The notes beneath the pieces were generated by a model, which worked only from the letters and a program-made list of their open reading frames with translations, was not told where the DNA came from and searched no databases. A stretch of 64,000 bases of DNA, taken from NCBI RefSeq assembly GCF_052857255.1, contig NC_135505.1, positions 65,388,149 to 65,452,148 on the forward strand, read 5' to 3'. Position numbers and translations under genes: made by a program. This DNA is from Amblyomma americanum. Lineage: Eukaryota > Arthropoda > Arachnida > Ixodida > Ixodidae. Shown piece by piece: positions 11,106-21,479 of the stretch; within the stretch, counting starts at the first letter, position 1, and each line of letters begins with the position of its first letter.

Positions 11106-13666
11106 GGCTTTCGACTCATATCTCTTGCAGATCCGCTGGAGTAGGGATCGCGCAGCTGCCGAGTCTCCAAGGCGGCCAGGATGTATTAGTAGTCTCTAAG
11201 AAGCGACAAGGCTAAGAGCTTTCGATACAGTCTAATGAAGTACTGCCTTGTTCGGAGCCGCCTGCGGAACTCCAATGTGTACAACTTCGAGACGTTCAAG
11301 CTGCGATGCCGAGGGGGAAATGAAAGTTAATTGATACATTATGCGACTGACCACCAGAGCTTCATGAAATATGACCATTGAAGAAGAATGGTTTCCCTAT
11401 TGCTCAATTGCAATTCTACGGATCAATTGAGACGTGAAGATGGAGATGACACAATCACATCGACAGCTTTTCGCCACTGTACACGGGAGTCAATAATGAC
11501 GCCCAGGAAACGCGTGTGGTTGAATTGGGCGATGCAAGAGTGACCGAAGTCTACCTTAAACCCCGCTTGACGTCTTCCCGCACTTGGAAACAGAACAAAG
11601 CCGTATTTTTCCATTGATAGAGACAATTCCCGAACTTGAAGGTATGCTTGTACCGAAAGTATACCCTGTCGAGCTGTCAGGGCTAATCGCTTATGTTGGT
11701 AGCCAGTAGTCCAAATACAGATGTCGTCAGCATATATTTACATACGCACTTGCCTGCATTTTTTTGCAACAAATCGAGAAGGCCAGTCATTACGACATTA
11801 AAGAGCGCGGGGGAAAGAACACTTCCCTGAGGCACACCTCGTTATAGAACCCTTTCGGTGCTTAAGGTAGTCCCGAACCGTACACGAACCACACGATGAT
11901 TTATAATCTTGAAAACGAATCGTAACATATGGTCTTGTATGCCCATACTTTCCAAACTGTTTATAATTTTGCTCTGAAGCACGTTGTCGTAAGCTTTTGC
12001 GACGTCAATAAAAATGGCTAAGGGGGAAAGGCCGAAAGCTCTCTGGTGTTCAATGTGACTCACCAAGTCTAAGATGCTATCTCGGGCACTAAGACCTCGG
12101 TGGAATCTTGTCATACATGTTTGCCGTGCCTTGCTTCCCTCACGCCACCACAATAAGCGTTCATTTACCAGCTTCTCCATCAACTTACGTACACAGGAGG
12201 TCAATGACACAGGGCGATACGAGGCAAGGTCCGTCATGACTTTACCAGGCTTCAGTACTGGAAATACTTGTGCCACCTTCCATGACGGAAGAACATCGCC
12301 AGTCTCCTAAATTCGGATGATGAAGTGAAGGAGCTCCTTCTTGAGTTCTAGGGGCAGATTATGCAGTATTTGGTTGGTGATGCCGTCGTGACCTGGTGCA
12401 CACCGGCGCCGCAAGCCGCTGAGCGCAATCTGAAGCTCACTAAGCGTGAATAGCAGGTCCATGATAGACCTGGAGAAAACAGGTGGTGCATGTATATCCA
12501 TTCCAGAATTAGCACATTCGAGTGCGTCTGCAAATTCCTCTGCCAAGCATGCAATAGGTTTTCTCTTTTGTATTGCAATAGCTTCAAAAGGCTTCGAAGG
12601 GTGAGATTCTCCATCAAGGCTCCTAATACATCTCCATACTAACGTCATCATTGAGAAGACAGTGAAACTTTCACAGAATGAGGCCCATTTTGACCTGAAA
12701 AGGCTGATCGTGAGCCGTCTAATGACAGAAGTAGGCGTATTCATGGTCGTTTTCAATTCCCTGTCGTCCTTCTCCCGCAGTTCTGTCCTCGCCGCGCAAA
12801 GTTTCCTGATTTTTAATCCGGGCCGTAAAATGATCAGAAACTTGACCGCCGTAGTTGATGTCAGCTTACTTAAAATCATTTTCTCCATAACATCACCAGA
12901 AACACGTTCTAGGTGCCCTCTGTACTTGCCACAGCTGACCACATTGCCAATTTTAGGACTACGCATACGAAAGTCGGCAGCAAACACAAAAATTGTATAG
13001 TGATCACTTCCCGCGCGGTCAGGCGCTGTTGAACACCTCACGCGGACGTCAGGTGAATGCAGGGTCAGTTCTATAGCTGTCGTCGAGGCTCGAGGCCGGA
13101 AGAAAGTGGGGCTTCCGTCAATGGCAACAAACAGGTCCAAACTGTCAATAACGTCTACGAGTTTGCGTCCACTAGAATCCATGTTCCGGTCCCCCCAGAC
13201 GATATGATGGGCTTTGAAATCACCGCAAATGATTCAAGGAGCTGGGCAGCGGTCGCAGAGCTGCTGTAGAAACAAATCCAATGCTACCTTCTTCCGCAAG
13301 GACATGCACAGGGATGCAATAGAAAAGTGTTTGAAAGCCGAGCTGTATTATCACAGCCGCTACCTCAATGTCATCCGTGAAAAAATCGGTAGCGATTAGA
13401 GAAACGTGTGGAATTTATCATCTTATGTAAAGCGCGGCACTTCAAGCGGGAGATGACTTTATGCTGCAGTTTCTATGGGCGACCTATCCAGTCAAACATC
13501 TCCCGCTTGGCAGGCCAGCTTCCGACAGGGCCTATACTGGAACACAGGTCTCTTTCAAGAATAGTTGTAGTTCAGCTAGCTGACTTTAAATCCTAGCGCA
13601 GTTCCATTGCAATATAAACGGTACTTTTCGGTGAATATTAGATTCACGAGGTTGAACACCATTCAT
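11106..13666 (-). pseudogene. ORF2 of an I-group non-LTR retrotransposon (endonuclease-RT), decayed
   Basis: Reading 13666 downwards: an ATG, then the endonuclease start ILQWNCARI; IEVAAVIIQLGFQTLF; GDFKAHHIVWG (the GDFN motif); and GSDHY (the SDH motif). RT follows with APGHDGIT, RPVSLTSCVRKLMEKL, IFIDVAKAYDNV, GVPQGSVLSP and YADDICIW, so the catalytic aspartates survive. A thumb (HTRFLGVIID) and a C-terminal stretch trail off by 11106, where the minisatellite starts; no RNase H is seen. There are stops after WNCARI, after LKETCVPV and before RGVPQGS (TAA 11842-11844, CAA to TAA likely), and at least three frameshifts. It is dead but full-length through RT. Confidence 0.75.
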
Positions 13667-13667
13667 A

Positions 13668-14051
13668 TTAGACCGAAAGGAAGTTCGCTGCGTAGATCGT
13701 AATCAGGGACTCAAAAGAAAGCACCAGCTGTATTAAGTTCTTCAGGTTACCATGCGTCATCGCTGGAACATGTGAACGCAGGATCCCAAACAAAACATGA
13801 AGAAGGTCAGGCATACCTTTATTCTAGAGCTCCTTATTTTGCTCAACGCACTCACTTACAACATCGACCAAAGATGCCGACAGCGACACAATCTTGGCCG
13901 CAGTAGCTGGCTTTTTTTTCAGTTGTGCATATGAGAGCCCTTTGCCGTCGAGTCTGGCTATGATCCACTCGCCCAGGAACATGGACACTTTTTGCTGGAG
14001 GTCGAACAACCGACTCGCACGCAATGGACCTTGGCATCTTGCTGGAATCAA
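13668..14051 (-). pseudogene. ORF1 C-terminal fragment of the same non-LTR element
   Basis: A single frame runs from about 14051 to a TAA at 13670-13668, broken only by a TAG at 13826-13824. The stop is followed after one base by the ORF2 ATG (TAA-T-ATG), the spacing expected of ORF1/ORF2 in I- and Jockey-type elements. The residues are helix-rich and show no zinc knuckle. The upstream side meets a different repeat at about 14057, so the element is 5'-truncated or interrupted there. Calling it ORF1 rests on position rather than homology. Confidence 0.5.
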
Positions 14052-14056
14052 GACTC

Positions 14057-14235
14057 TAATACCCCTGTCACACGGGCAATTTCGATTCTCATTGAGTCAA
14101 TGCTCATCGAACTCAATGGATTTTGACGGTTGTCACACGGCCACTTTCAAGCGCAATCGTGCTGGATCCTGCTTCAGTCGATGCCGATTCCTCACGAGCG
14201 CTTGAGGTTCCAAGCACAATAGAAAACACTCGCGC
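14057..14235. repeat. Short interspersed repeat with CCCCTGTCACACGG end
   Basis: Begins AATACCCCTGTCACACGGGC and contains a second GTTGTCACACGGCC about 75 bp on. Related sequence occurs at 43203-43340 (CCATCACACGGACAATTGCA), and a probable reversed terminus at 58003-58020 (TTGTGACAGGGGTGT). It looks like a non-autonomous element; ends and target duplication were not resolved. Confidence 0.5.
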
Positions 14236-14412
14236 TCTCATGAAGTTATAAAAATAAACACTAGTTAACAAGACAAAAATACTATTGTTGTTGTTTTAAC
14301 GGATTAAAATGCAATACAGAACATTTTCAGGTACTATACCTGCGTATATGCAAACATATTTGAAAATAATCTCTACACCACGCTCCAAGCTTTGCCGTCA
14401 ATGTAAACAAAG

Positions 14413-14596
14413 ATGGCGTCCTCCTGCTCGTTGGCACTGAAACTGTGGAGCGAGCGCGAGACAGCCGCTCTCATCGGCTGCTGGCAGGAGCGCCTAAATG
14501 ATTTGCGGCGCCAGAAGAGAAACGCTGCAGTCTATGCAGAAATCGCGGAGCGTTGCGGACTCTCGGGTTCCATCGCACAGCAGAAACTTGACGCAG
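14413..14596 (+). CDS. Myb/SANT-like DNA-binding domain exon, truncated
   Basis: ATG at 14413 opens a frame with LWSERETAALIGCWQERL, LRRQKRNAAVYAEIAERCG and LSGSIAQQKL. This matches the first two helices of the trihelix Myb/SANT-like domain found in arthropod regulators and in the accessory protein of Harbinger transposons. The conserved sequence stops at about 14590, where the 177-bp repeat begins and the frame reads into repeat. The third helix is missing. It may be the first exon of a gene interrupted by the repeat, or a relic of a Harbinger-type element; no partner transposase was seen nearby. Confidence 0.55.
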
Positions 14597-14936
14597 ATAC
14601 GATGATGTACCGATTTGGCTCCGTATTTGGCTGGCGCTGCCCCCCACTGCATAGTGTTGCCGGATATCACCATGTTATGGCTGCCGGCGGAACAACTGGC
14701 GCCACCTAACACATATGAGGGAAACTTCTCAATGAGCATTGAAAATGCCCGTATACCCGCCGGCAGCCATAACATACGATGATGTACCGATTTGGCTCCG
14801 TATTTGGCTGGCGCTGCCCCCTACTTACTGCACAGTGTTGCCGGATATCACCATGTTATGGCTGCCGGTGGAACAACTGGCGCCACCTAACACACCTCAG
14901 GGAAACTTCTCAATGAGCATTGAAAATGCCCGTATG
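14597..14936. repeat. 177-bp unit in tandem (14597-14773, 14774-14936)
   Basis: Both copies start ATACGATGATGTACCGATTT, carry GTTGCCGGATATCACCATG and GGAACAACTGGCGCCACCTA, and end with CAATGAGCATTGAAAATGCC then CGTAT. Each holds inverted arms around GCCGGCAGCCATAAC. A third partial copy is at 16960-17094. The span 14940-16480 between copies has no recognised gene. Confidence 0.85.
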
Positions 14937-16959
14937 GACCTCCTGCATGTTTGTAAACAAACGAGGTGGCGCTGGAGTCGCTAGCGAGCTCGTGGTAGGC
15001 GATAGGTGTTGTGTGCGGGTTTTCAAGGCTTGTAGGCGCATTTCCAGTTTCTGCGAATCATAGCAATGGTCGATGCTTCCAACTTAGTAATTTGTCGAAG
15101 TACACGAGCTCGCGTTGTCCACGTGCGGCCTATAAAGAGAAATAGTTTTCCACTGTGTATTGTATATATGGTTAGTAGTAAACATGTAGAAAGTGTTCCT
15201 GCCGTTTATTTATGCGCTAGGCATTGAATAAAACAAGTTTTGACACTCTGCACTAGCCGGAATCGTTTTACTTCGGGCCAGTAGTGAGGGGAAGTGCTGG
15301 CGTTGTTTCGTCGGAGCAGACATGCGCTCATCGTCTGCTGACATACGTATGTGTCGCGCTGCGCGAGAAGTGGGGACAGCGTCGTGTCCCTGATCTCCTG
15401 TCTCGCTTAGCGCTGTGTTTAGCCGCATGACCACGCACCAGCCAGGCCGACTTGTTAAGCTGGTCGATTTGGTGAAAATTTTTGATTTCTAGAATTATTT
15501 TCTTTCCTAGCCCTGAAGTCGTTTCGTGACGAAAAATTATAGCAAAATATTGAGTACAAATTTATAAATTACGCTTTTTAGAAGTGTGGTCGTCAAAAAT
15601 TGTGAGGTAATTTCTTTGATTTCAGTGCCGCATTTCCTTGACCAAAGCGAAAGCGAAGATCCCATAAACGAGGGAATAAACTTTAAGGTTCGTTTTCTGA
15701 CCTCTCACATTTTCTGCGACTGGATCACTCACCTTCGTAATTCGCATGAAAATCAAATGATTCCATTTGTCGCAAACTGTTCCCGAGACGTTGAGGAGCG
15801 TAATAAATCTCTCGATTTTTTTCCCTACACGTGCAGTATTGTGTTAGGTATTTTTTGTAAGAAACGTTTTCATGTAACTATGCATGCATAAGTACTGATC
15901 TTATAGAAAAAGAACTAATCGCGTCATCATACAGGACAGGGCTTTATGCACATGCTGGCATAAAAAAACTGCGCACTATCTACTCAATTATTTGAGACCT
16001 AGCTTGGGGGGACTTGACGACGGTGATAATTATAATTACCCAGAACTGCACCAGGTATAGTTATAAATAAAAGGAATGACTGAAACTAGCGTAGGAATTT
16101 CATATTTGCACCAAGTTTAGTTACATATCGCATGCATGAATAACGAAAACACTTTTCATGCCGCGTCCCTTCTCAATCTCTCCACGTGTCTGTTAGTAGC
16201 ACGCCTGCGGCTGCTTCTTTCCAAACAAGCTTCGCGATCATGTATTACTTCATGAAACATGACACATGCATGATGCAATGAAAAAGCATATGGCGTTTAG
16301 CACACTTAAGGTACGCTATTCTAAGCACACCAACGCGACCGCGCAAGATTGACACAACTTACCGGACTTCTTTCTACTCGAATGAAATAATTACGTCGTC
16401 ATATCAAGAAACAGGTTCAAGTAAATATTAAATGTCACAAAACGCGCCATTTAAACATGGTGTGCTATTAACAAAAAAACGCATTCCTGGGGGCGAGTGA
16501 ACCTGTCGGCGCCCCGTGCACTCCGGCTCAATGTGATAAGTACGTGTGCAGCTACATATGTCTTTTTTTTCCTTGAGCAATTATCAGCCTACTATCCTGA
16601 AGTTCAGGTGAATGAACGCAGTAACTTGCATGCTATTAAGTGCATTGAGTGGCAGTGCCTATCGACTCCCAGACTTCGCGCTTTACTACCGTGGCCCAAT
16701 GCCTGTAAGCCAGTTTCCGAATACGGCATTTATGCGCGAGAAATCTATAGAGGCTAATTTAATATTTTTTACTCTACTACGCGGATCCAGCAGTGACGCA
16801 GCTGGTCAATATATGCTGCTTCTGCAGTGCACAGGCTTGAAGCAGCCGCCGGTAACTGCGGCAGCTGCGGTAGGCACGGGCAAGCGGAACCTGTTTTGCC
16901 TACCATGCTAACATCAGCGCCACCGCATCTTCGTTACGTCGCGGGGTGAAGGAGGTCCA

Positions 16960-17094
16960 TACCCGCCGGCAGCCATAACAGTGTTGCCGGATGTCACCAT
17001 GTTATGGTTGCCGGCGGAACAACTGGCGCCACCTAACCAACCTAACACACATGAGCGAAACTTCTCAATGAGCATTGAAAATGCCCGTATACCC
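16960..17094. repeat. Third copy of the fold-back repeat, 18-bp arms
   Basis: Arm 16963-16980 (CCGCCGGCAGCCATAACA) pairs with 17000-17017 (TGTTATGGTTGCCGGCGG) with one mismatch and a 19-nt loop. The downstream part matches the 14.6-14.9 kb copies through CAATGAGCATTGAAAATGCC. It is immediately followed by the 17.1-kb minisatellite. Confidence 0.8.
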
Positions 17095-17099
17095 GATCG

Positions 17100-17505
17100 A
17101 AAAACACGACAAAAATTTCTGTCGTGCAATAGAGAGACCTGTCGTGTAGTCATAAGTCACTTTCGCACGGCATTGACTTGTGCCGTAGAACTGTCGCATG
17201 GCAGTGACTTGTATCGTAGAACTGTCGCAAGACAGAGGCGCCTGTCGTGGGTTCTGGCGCGCGACAGGCACCTATCGTGGGCTCTATCGCAAGACAGAGG
17301 TATCTTTCGTGGCTTCTGCCGTGCGACAGAAGTACTTGTCGTGGCTTCTTCCCCGCGACAGAAGTAACTGTAGTGGCTATTACCGCGCGACGAAGCTGTC
17401 TGTAGTGGCTTCTTTCTTGCGGCAGACTCCTTGCACACCTTCTGTCGCGCGAAGGAAGCAACTGTCGTGGGTTCTAGCTGTCGCGCGACAGACTATACTG
17501 ATGCA
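17100..17505. repeat. Minisatellite of about 34-bp units with palindromic TGTCGCGCGACA
   Basis: Degenerate units alternate CTGTCGTGGGTTCT-like and CGCGCGACAGAAGTA-like halves, so each unit is itself partly self-complementary (TGTCGCGCGACA near 17478-17490). All the short ORFs on both strands here are translations of the repeat and not genes. Confidence 0.85.
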
Positions 17506-17905
17506 TGCATGCATGTTGTATGGAATTTAATTGTCGATGTGACCGACACTGAATGCAGCTAGACATTCGTTTTCGCGCAACAGAAGTGTCTGTCACATCA
17601 TGAAATAAATCCTCGCGGTAACGAATTTGCAGCATGTGCTCCTTCTCTTTCGCATTTTCTAGACTATTTTTCATACTTTTTGTTCACTTACTTGGTCATC
17701 AGGCCCCATTAAACTCCTTCTAGGTCTGCAGGGCTCTGTAGGTGGTGTATTCGGCAAATATTTAGTGTGAACTATCTGGAAATTTGATTTACAGGTATAC
17801 ACGTGCACATATATGCACATTAACCATTTGGTCACACAGAATATCTCTGGGGACAAAGGAAATGCAATTAGTAGTAGTAGTAAAAGACTTTTATTCGACC
17901 ATAAT

Positions 17906-18770
17906 TTATAGGCCGAGCATGTCGACCGCCTGGGCGACCAGAAGTCGCTGTTCTTCTTCCCCTTCAGCGCCAAGCCAGTCGAGCCAGGTGGTGATGGATA
18001 GAAAGGGTGGGGGGAAGGAACCCGACTGCTGAGCAGCCGGGCAATAGAAGAGGCAACAATGGGCCAGGTCCGCATAGATACAGGGGCAGTTGGGGCAGGA
18101 AGGGTCCGATCGATAGCGATAGAGGAAGAGGCGGCAAGGGGTGATAACTGCATTCATCTGAATGTGCCGAAGAAGGCGAGACTCCGGCACTGTGAGTGAT
18201 GGATGAGGGAGAGGGTAAAGGCGTTTGTCGAGGCGGAGCTCAAGGTAGACCTCTTTTATGGTGCGGCGAAGGGTGAGTCTCCCACCGTCCTCCGAGGGCT
18301 TGGGCCAGGGGATCAACGGTGCCCGGAAAAGTGTGTCGTGGGCGAGCTGATGGGCCAGCTCTTTGCCGTCAATCCCTGAATGCCCAGGGACCCAGCGGAG
18401 GAAAACGATGGAAGGCTGCAGTGCAAAGACCGTTCGTTCGACCTCCTGTTGGAGAGAAGGGGTCAGGGTGCGTTTCTGTATGTGGTGTATAGCGGCTTGT
18501 GAGTCTGAATAGAGTGTGTACTCTTGGAGAGAGGGAAGGAAGGCCAATGACTGGAGGGCATGTGCAATGGCGAGGACCTCGAGGGACAATGCGACTGGAG
18601 GGTGTAGATACGGCCCGCTGGTGTGGGTTTCAGGAGCAGGGAGGTGTGGATGGTACAGGGCGTAGCCGCAGGAACCTCGAGGAGCCACGAAGGAGGCATC
18701 CGTGTAAGCTACACCCTGGGTATCAAAGAGAGGGGATGGTGCTGTGCGGCCGCATGACGACGTCCGGCGT
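17906..18770 (-). CDS. ORF2 RNase H domain and Cys-rich C-terminus
   Basis: AYTDASF, LSLEVLAIAHAL, LYSDSQAAI and RWVPGHSGIDGKELA are RNase H motifs with the first three acidic residues (D, E, D) in place. The fourth Asp is not obvious. A Cys/His cluster follows (CPNCPCIYADLAHC, then C), the CCHC-like motif seen after RNase H in I-group elements. The open frame extends upstream to 18892, but its first part overlaps the RT frame; real homology starts near GVAYTDASF. Stop at 17906-17908. Confidence 0.8.
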
Positions 18771-20640
18771 GCAGAACGGGGGACATGTTGGTCGGGAGGG
18801 GAAGGATACGAAGATTGGGAGCGGGGGTGGGAATAGGAGAGGTAAACGGGGAGATTGGAATGGGCGAGATACCCACTGGAGTCAATAACCACTGACCCTG
18901 ACTGGTAAGGGAAAGCCGGGCAAGCTGCCAGTCACGATGGAGACTGAGAAGAGAACGAAGAGGATGGAGGAGCCCTGTGGCAAAGAGCTTAGTGGTAGGG
19001 GTAGTGATAGGGAGGTTGAGAGCTGCCTTGTAGAGGCCCACAAGGGCAGTCTCGAGAGCGTTAAGTTGAGTCTGAGTGAAGGAAGCGTAGGGTGCAAAGT
19101 ACAAGACCTTGTTGAGAGCCAGCGCGTGGGCAACGAGGCACGCGTGAGCCTCGTGGAGACCTGAGCGTCGAGTGACCACGCGCCGCAGGAGGTGAGTTAC
19201 AGAGTGGCAGGTGGTGACAGCGCGGTGGAGGGCTTGCACATTCTTAGCCGCATGCAAAGGGAAGCCAAGAACTTTGCACTGTGTGACGACAGGAATGGGA
19301 GAACCAGAAAGGTGGAGAGAGACGAAGTGGTTGTGTGAGCGCTGGTAGGAGGAATGATTGAGAAGGAGAAGCTCGGATTTCTCAGGAGCAGGAGAGAGAC
19401 CAGCGGTGGTGAGAAAGGAGTCGATGAGATCTAGGCCACGTTGCAGGGTGTCCTGTACGTGACCGGGAGAGCCAGATGAACACCAGAGAGTGATGTCATC
19501 GGCGTAAAATATATGATGCAGGTCGGGAATTTCAGCTAGCTGGGAGGCGAGAGGGGCCATAGCGAGATTGAAAAGGGTAGGAGAGAGAACAGCACCTTGA
19601 GGAGTGCCACGGGTGAGGTGGTGTGGGTTAGACAAGTGGGTATCTACTCGAAAGCGAGCCACACGTTTAGAGAGGAATGAGCGGATATAGGAGTACATGA
19701 GGGAGCCACAATCCAAAGAGGCGAGTTGAGAAAGGATGTGATCGTGGCAAACACCGTCAAAGGCCTTGCGAACATCGACAGTCACAAGTGCGTAAATTTG
19801 AGTGGGTGTAGGGGACAGGAACGTTTGCTGGAGAATCAAAAACATGTCCTGTGCACAGACGCGGCGTCGGAAGCCAATGAGAGAATGGGGGAAGAACTCC
19901 CGTGCCTCAAGAAAATCAGAGAGGCGAGTCAGAGCCATTCGCTCAAGGGTCTTACCAACGCACGACGTCAGGGAGATTGGGCGGAGGTTAGAGAGAGAGG
20001 GAGGTTTGCCCGGCTTTGGAATCATAGAAATAAGGGAGGATGTCCAGGAGCTCGGCAAGCAGCCGCTCTCCCAGGCCTCATTGTAGGTTTGAAGGAGGAA
20101 TTCTTTGGCGCAGTCAGGAAGGATACGAAGTGTGGTGTATGTAATGACATCCTCACCGGGAGCCAAGCGTGCAGCATTAGCAGCCAGAGCAGATTCGAGC
20201 TCCCGGAGAGTGAAGCATTGGTCCATATCGGTGTTAGGTCCACCTGAGTACTTTGGGTAGGAGGGTGCCAGAGGGGGCGGGAGGTAGAGAGAGGCGAGTT
20301 GATCAAAAACATCGGAGGGAATCCCCTGAGTGAGGGCTTTAGCTAGAGTGGGAGCAAGGGCAGGTTTAGTGCCAAGGACGGATTTAAAGAGAGACCATGC
20401 GGATCGCGAGTGCAATGCAGAATCAAGGCCATCACAAAGAGCACTCCAACGAGAGTGCTCGAGGGAGGCGCAGTGGGCGACGACCTCAGCCACCATAGCA
20501 GTGATCCGGGAGGAAAGTTGGGCATTGTGTGGTTGGGAGCGAAAGGAGCGTTGAAGACGTTTACGGCGACGCCATAAACGGATAAGGTGAGGATCTGGGT
20601 CTTGGATTGTGTAACGAGAGCGAACGCGACGGCTACTGGA
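18709..20640 (-). CDS. ORF2 reverse transcriptase domain
   Basis: A long open frame (20496-18709; homology seems to start a little upstream in the same frame) carries the RT blocks in order: LAPGEDVITYTTLRIL, MIPKPGKPPSLSNLRPISL, TSCVGKTLERM, IGFRRRVCAQD, VTVDVRKAFDGVCHD, RGTPQGAVLSPTLFNLAM, FYADDITLW and CKVLGFPL. The YADD catalytic pair is intact and nearly 600 codons lack a stop. At the 3' end, between about 18720 and 18780, one frameshift separates RT from the RNase H frame. Open frames on the plus strand here (for example 19726-20247) are shadows. Confidence 0.85.
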   Translation of the reverse strand, partial: SSSRRVRSRYTIQDPDPHLIRLWRRRKRLQRSFRSQPHNAQLSSRITAMVAEVVAHCASLEHSRWSALCDGLDSALHSRSAWSLFKSVLGTKPALAPTLAKALTQGIPSDVFDQLASLYLPPPLAPSYPKYSGGPNTDMDQCFTLRELESALAANAARLAPGEDVITYTTLRILPDCAKEFLLQTYNEAWESGCLPSSWTSSLISMIPKPGKPPSLSNLRPISLTSCVGKTLERMALTRLSDFLEAREFFPHSLIGFRRRVCAQDMFLILQQTFLSPTPTQIYALVTVDVRKAFDGVCHDHILSQLASLDCGSLMYSYIRSFLSKRVARFRVDTHLSNPHHLTRGTPQGAVLSPTLFNLAMAPLASQLAEIPDLHHIFYADDITLWCSSGSPGHVQDTLQRGLDLIDSFLTTAGLSPAPEKSELLLLNHSSYQRSHNHFVSLHLSGSPIPVVTQCKVLGFPLHAAKNVQALHRAVTTCHSVTHLLRRVVTRRSGLHEAHACLVAHALALNKVLYFAPYASFTQTQLNALETALVGLYKAALNLPITTPTTKLFATGLLHPLRSLLSLHRDWQLARLSLTSQGQWLLTPVGISPIPISPFTSPIPTPAPNLRILPLPTNMSPVLHAGRRHAAAQHHPLSLIPRV

Positions 20641-20676
20641 CGTGAGCGCTGCAGAGATGCGCGACGTCCAGACGTC

Positions 20677-21370
20677 CTAGGATTGAAAGGAGTCGGAGGC
20701 GAGATTAGTGAGAAAAGCATGCCAGTCAGTGTGAATAACCGTATGACAGCGAGGGATGTGGGAAAGAGAGGTGGTGATATGGATGAGAAAGTGGTCACTT
20801 AGAAGAGTTTCGGCTGTCACCTGCCAGTGAAAGGAAAGTGAACCCCGAGAGAAAGTGTGGTCGGGTGTCGTGGTGCGTTGTGAGGCAATGCCCGCTCGAG
20901 TAGGAGAGCCAGGAGTATTAAGAAGGGTGAGGTGGCCCAGATTGTGTGAGGGGCACAAAAGTCACCACCAAAGAGGAGATGGGAGGTAGAAGGAAGAGAG
21001 TGAAGGAATTTGCCCAGAGCAGAGAAGAAAGAGGAAGTGACAGGGAGGTTGTAAAAAGACAAAAGGAGGAGTGAGATGCGGGTAGAAGGGTGGTAATAAA
21101 CCACACAAACTAAATATTTAAGGACGGTGGAGGGGATGTCAATTTGCTCTACGAGCACGTCACTGCGTACATAAATAGACGCAAGTGGTGTGGTCGTAGT
21201 GGCATGGTATTTGCGGTAGCCTGGGACATTGCGGGCCGTCCGGGTCTCCTGGAGAAGGAGAAAATGAGGCAGAGAGGGGCGGGTGAGTAGATACTGGTGG
21301 AGGGGGTCTTATTGTGGCAAAGATTTCGGCAGTTCCACTGCACAATTTCGAGGTCCTCGCCAAACGCCAT
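20677..21370 (-). pseudogene. ORF2 endonuclease domain (APE type)
   Basis: The start ATG is at 21370. IVQWNCRNLC is the N-terminal endonuclease motif, CVVYYHPS and GGDFCAPHTIWA the central GDFN-type motif, and LLSDHFLI the SDH motif. These residues form the nicking active site in apurinic-like endonucleases of non-LTR elements. The domain is spread over at least three frames (21370-21149, 21158-20817, 20958-20677), so frameshifts break it, and some middle motifs are unclear. Confidence 0.7.
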
Positions 21371-21479
21371 TATGAGAGTGGAGAGGAACGCGATGGTACG
21401 CGTTCCTTCTTTTTTGCCGGGGGCAGTGACTCATGGACGGATTGGAGCATAGATGTGAAAGATTCCAATTGCAATTATC

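Larger units (their letters stand above)
17870..21478 (-). mobile_element. I-group non-LTR retrotransposon, nearly full-length ORF2
   Basis: A single minus-strand element. ORF1 tail at 21478-21370, endonuclease at 21370-20680, RT to about 18760, RNase H to 17906, then a short 3' UTR with AATAAAAG and a CTACTACTA microsatellite tail near 17870-17885. ORF1 ends TAA overlapping the ORF2 ATG by one base (TAATG, 21372-21368), the classic stop-restart signal of such elements. ORF1 is nearly all missing, so the copy is 5'-truncated or diverged there. Target duplications were not identified. Confidence 0.85.

Noticed and set aside
16487..16911. ORFs 16497-16757 and 16612-16911 as a secreted peptide gene
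   Set aside because: The two frames overlap, no convincing signal peptide or Cys pattern, and no splice or promoter support.
17100..17505. Possible CRISPR-like array (also 10625-10925, 57668-57885)
   Set aside because: Units are degenerate and contiguous with no unique spacers, and the context is eukaryotic.
17150..17530. Basic, Arg-rich ORFs over the minisatellite
   Set aside because: Products of a repeat translated in several frames on both strands.
18937..20247. Plus-strand ORFs opposite the RT
   Set aside because: Antisense shadows of a clear minus-strand RT.
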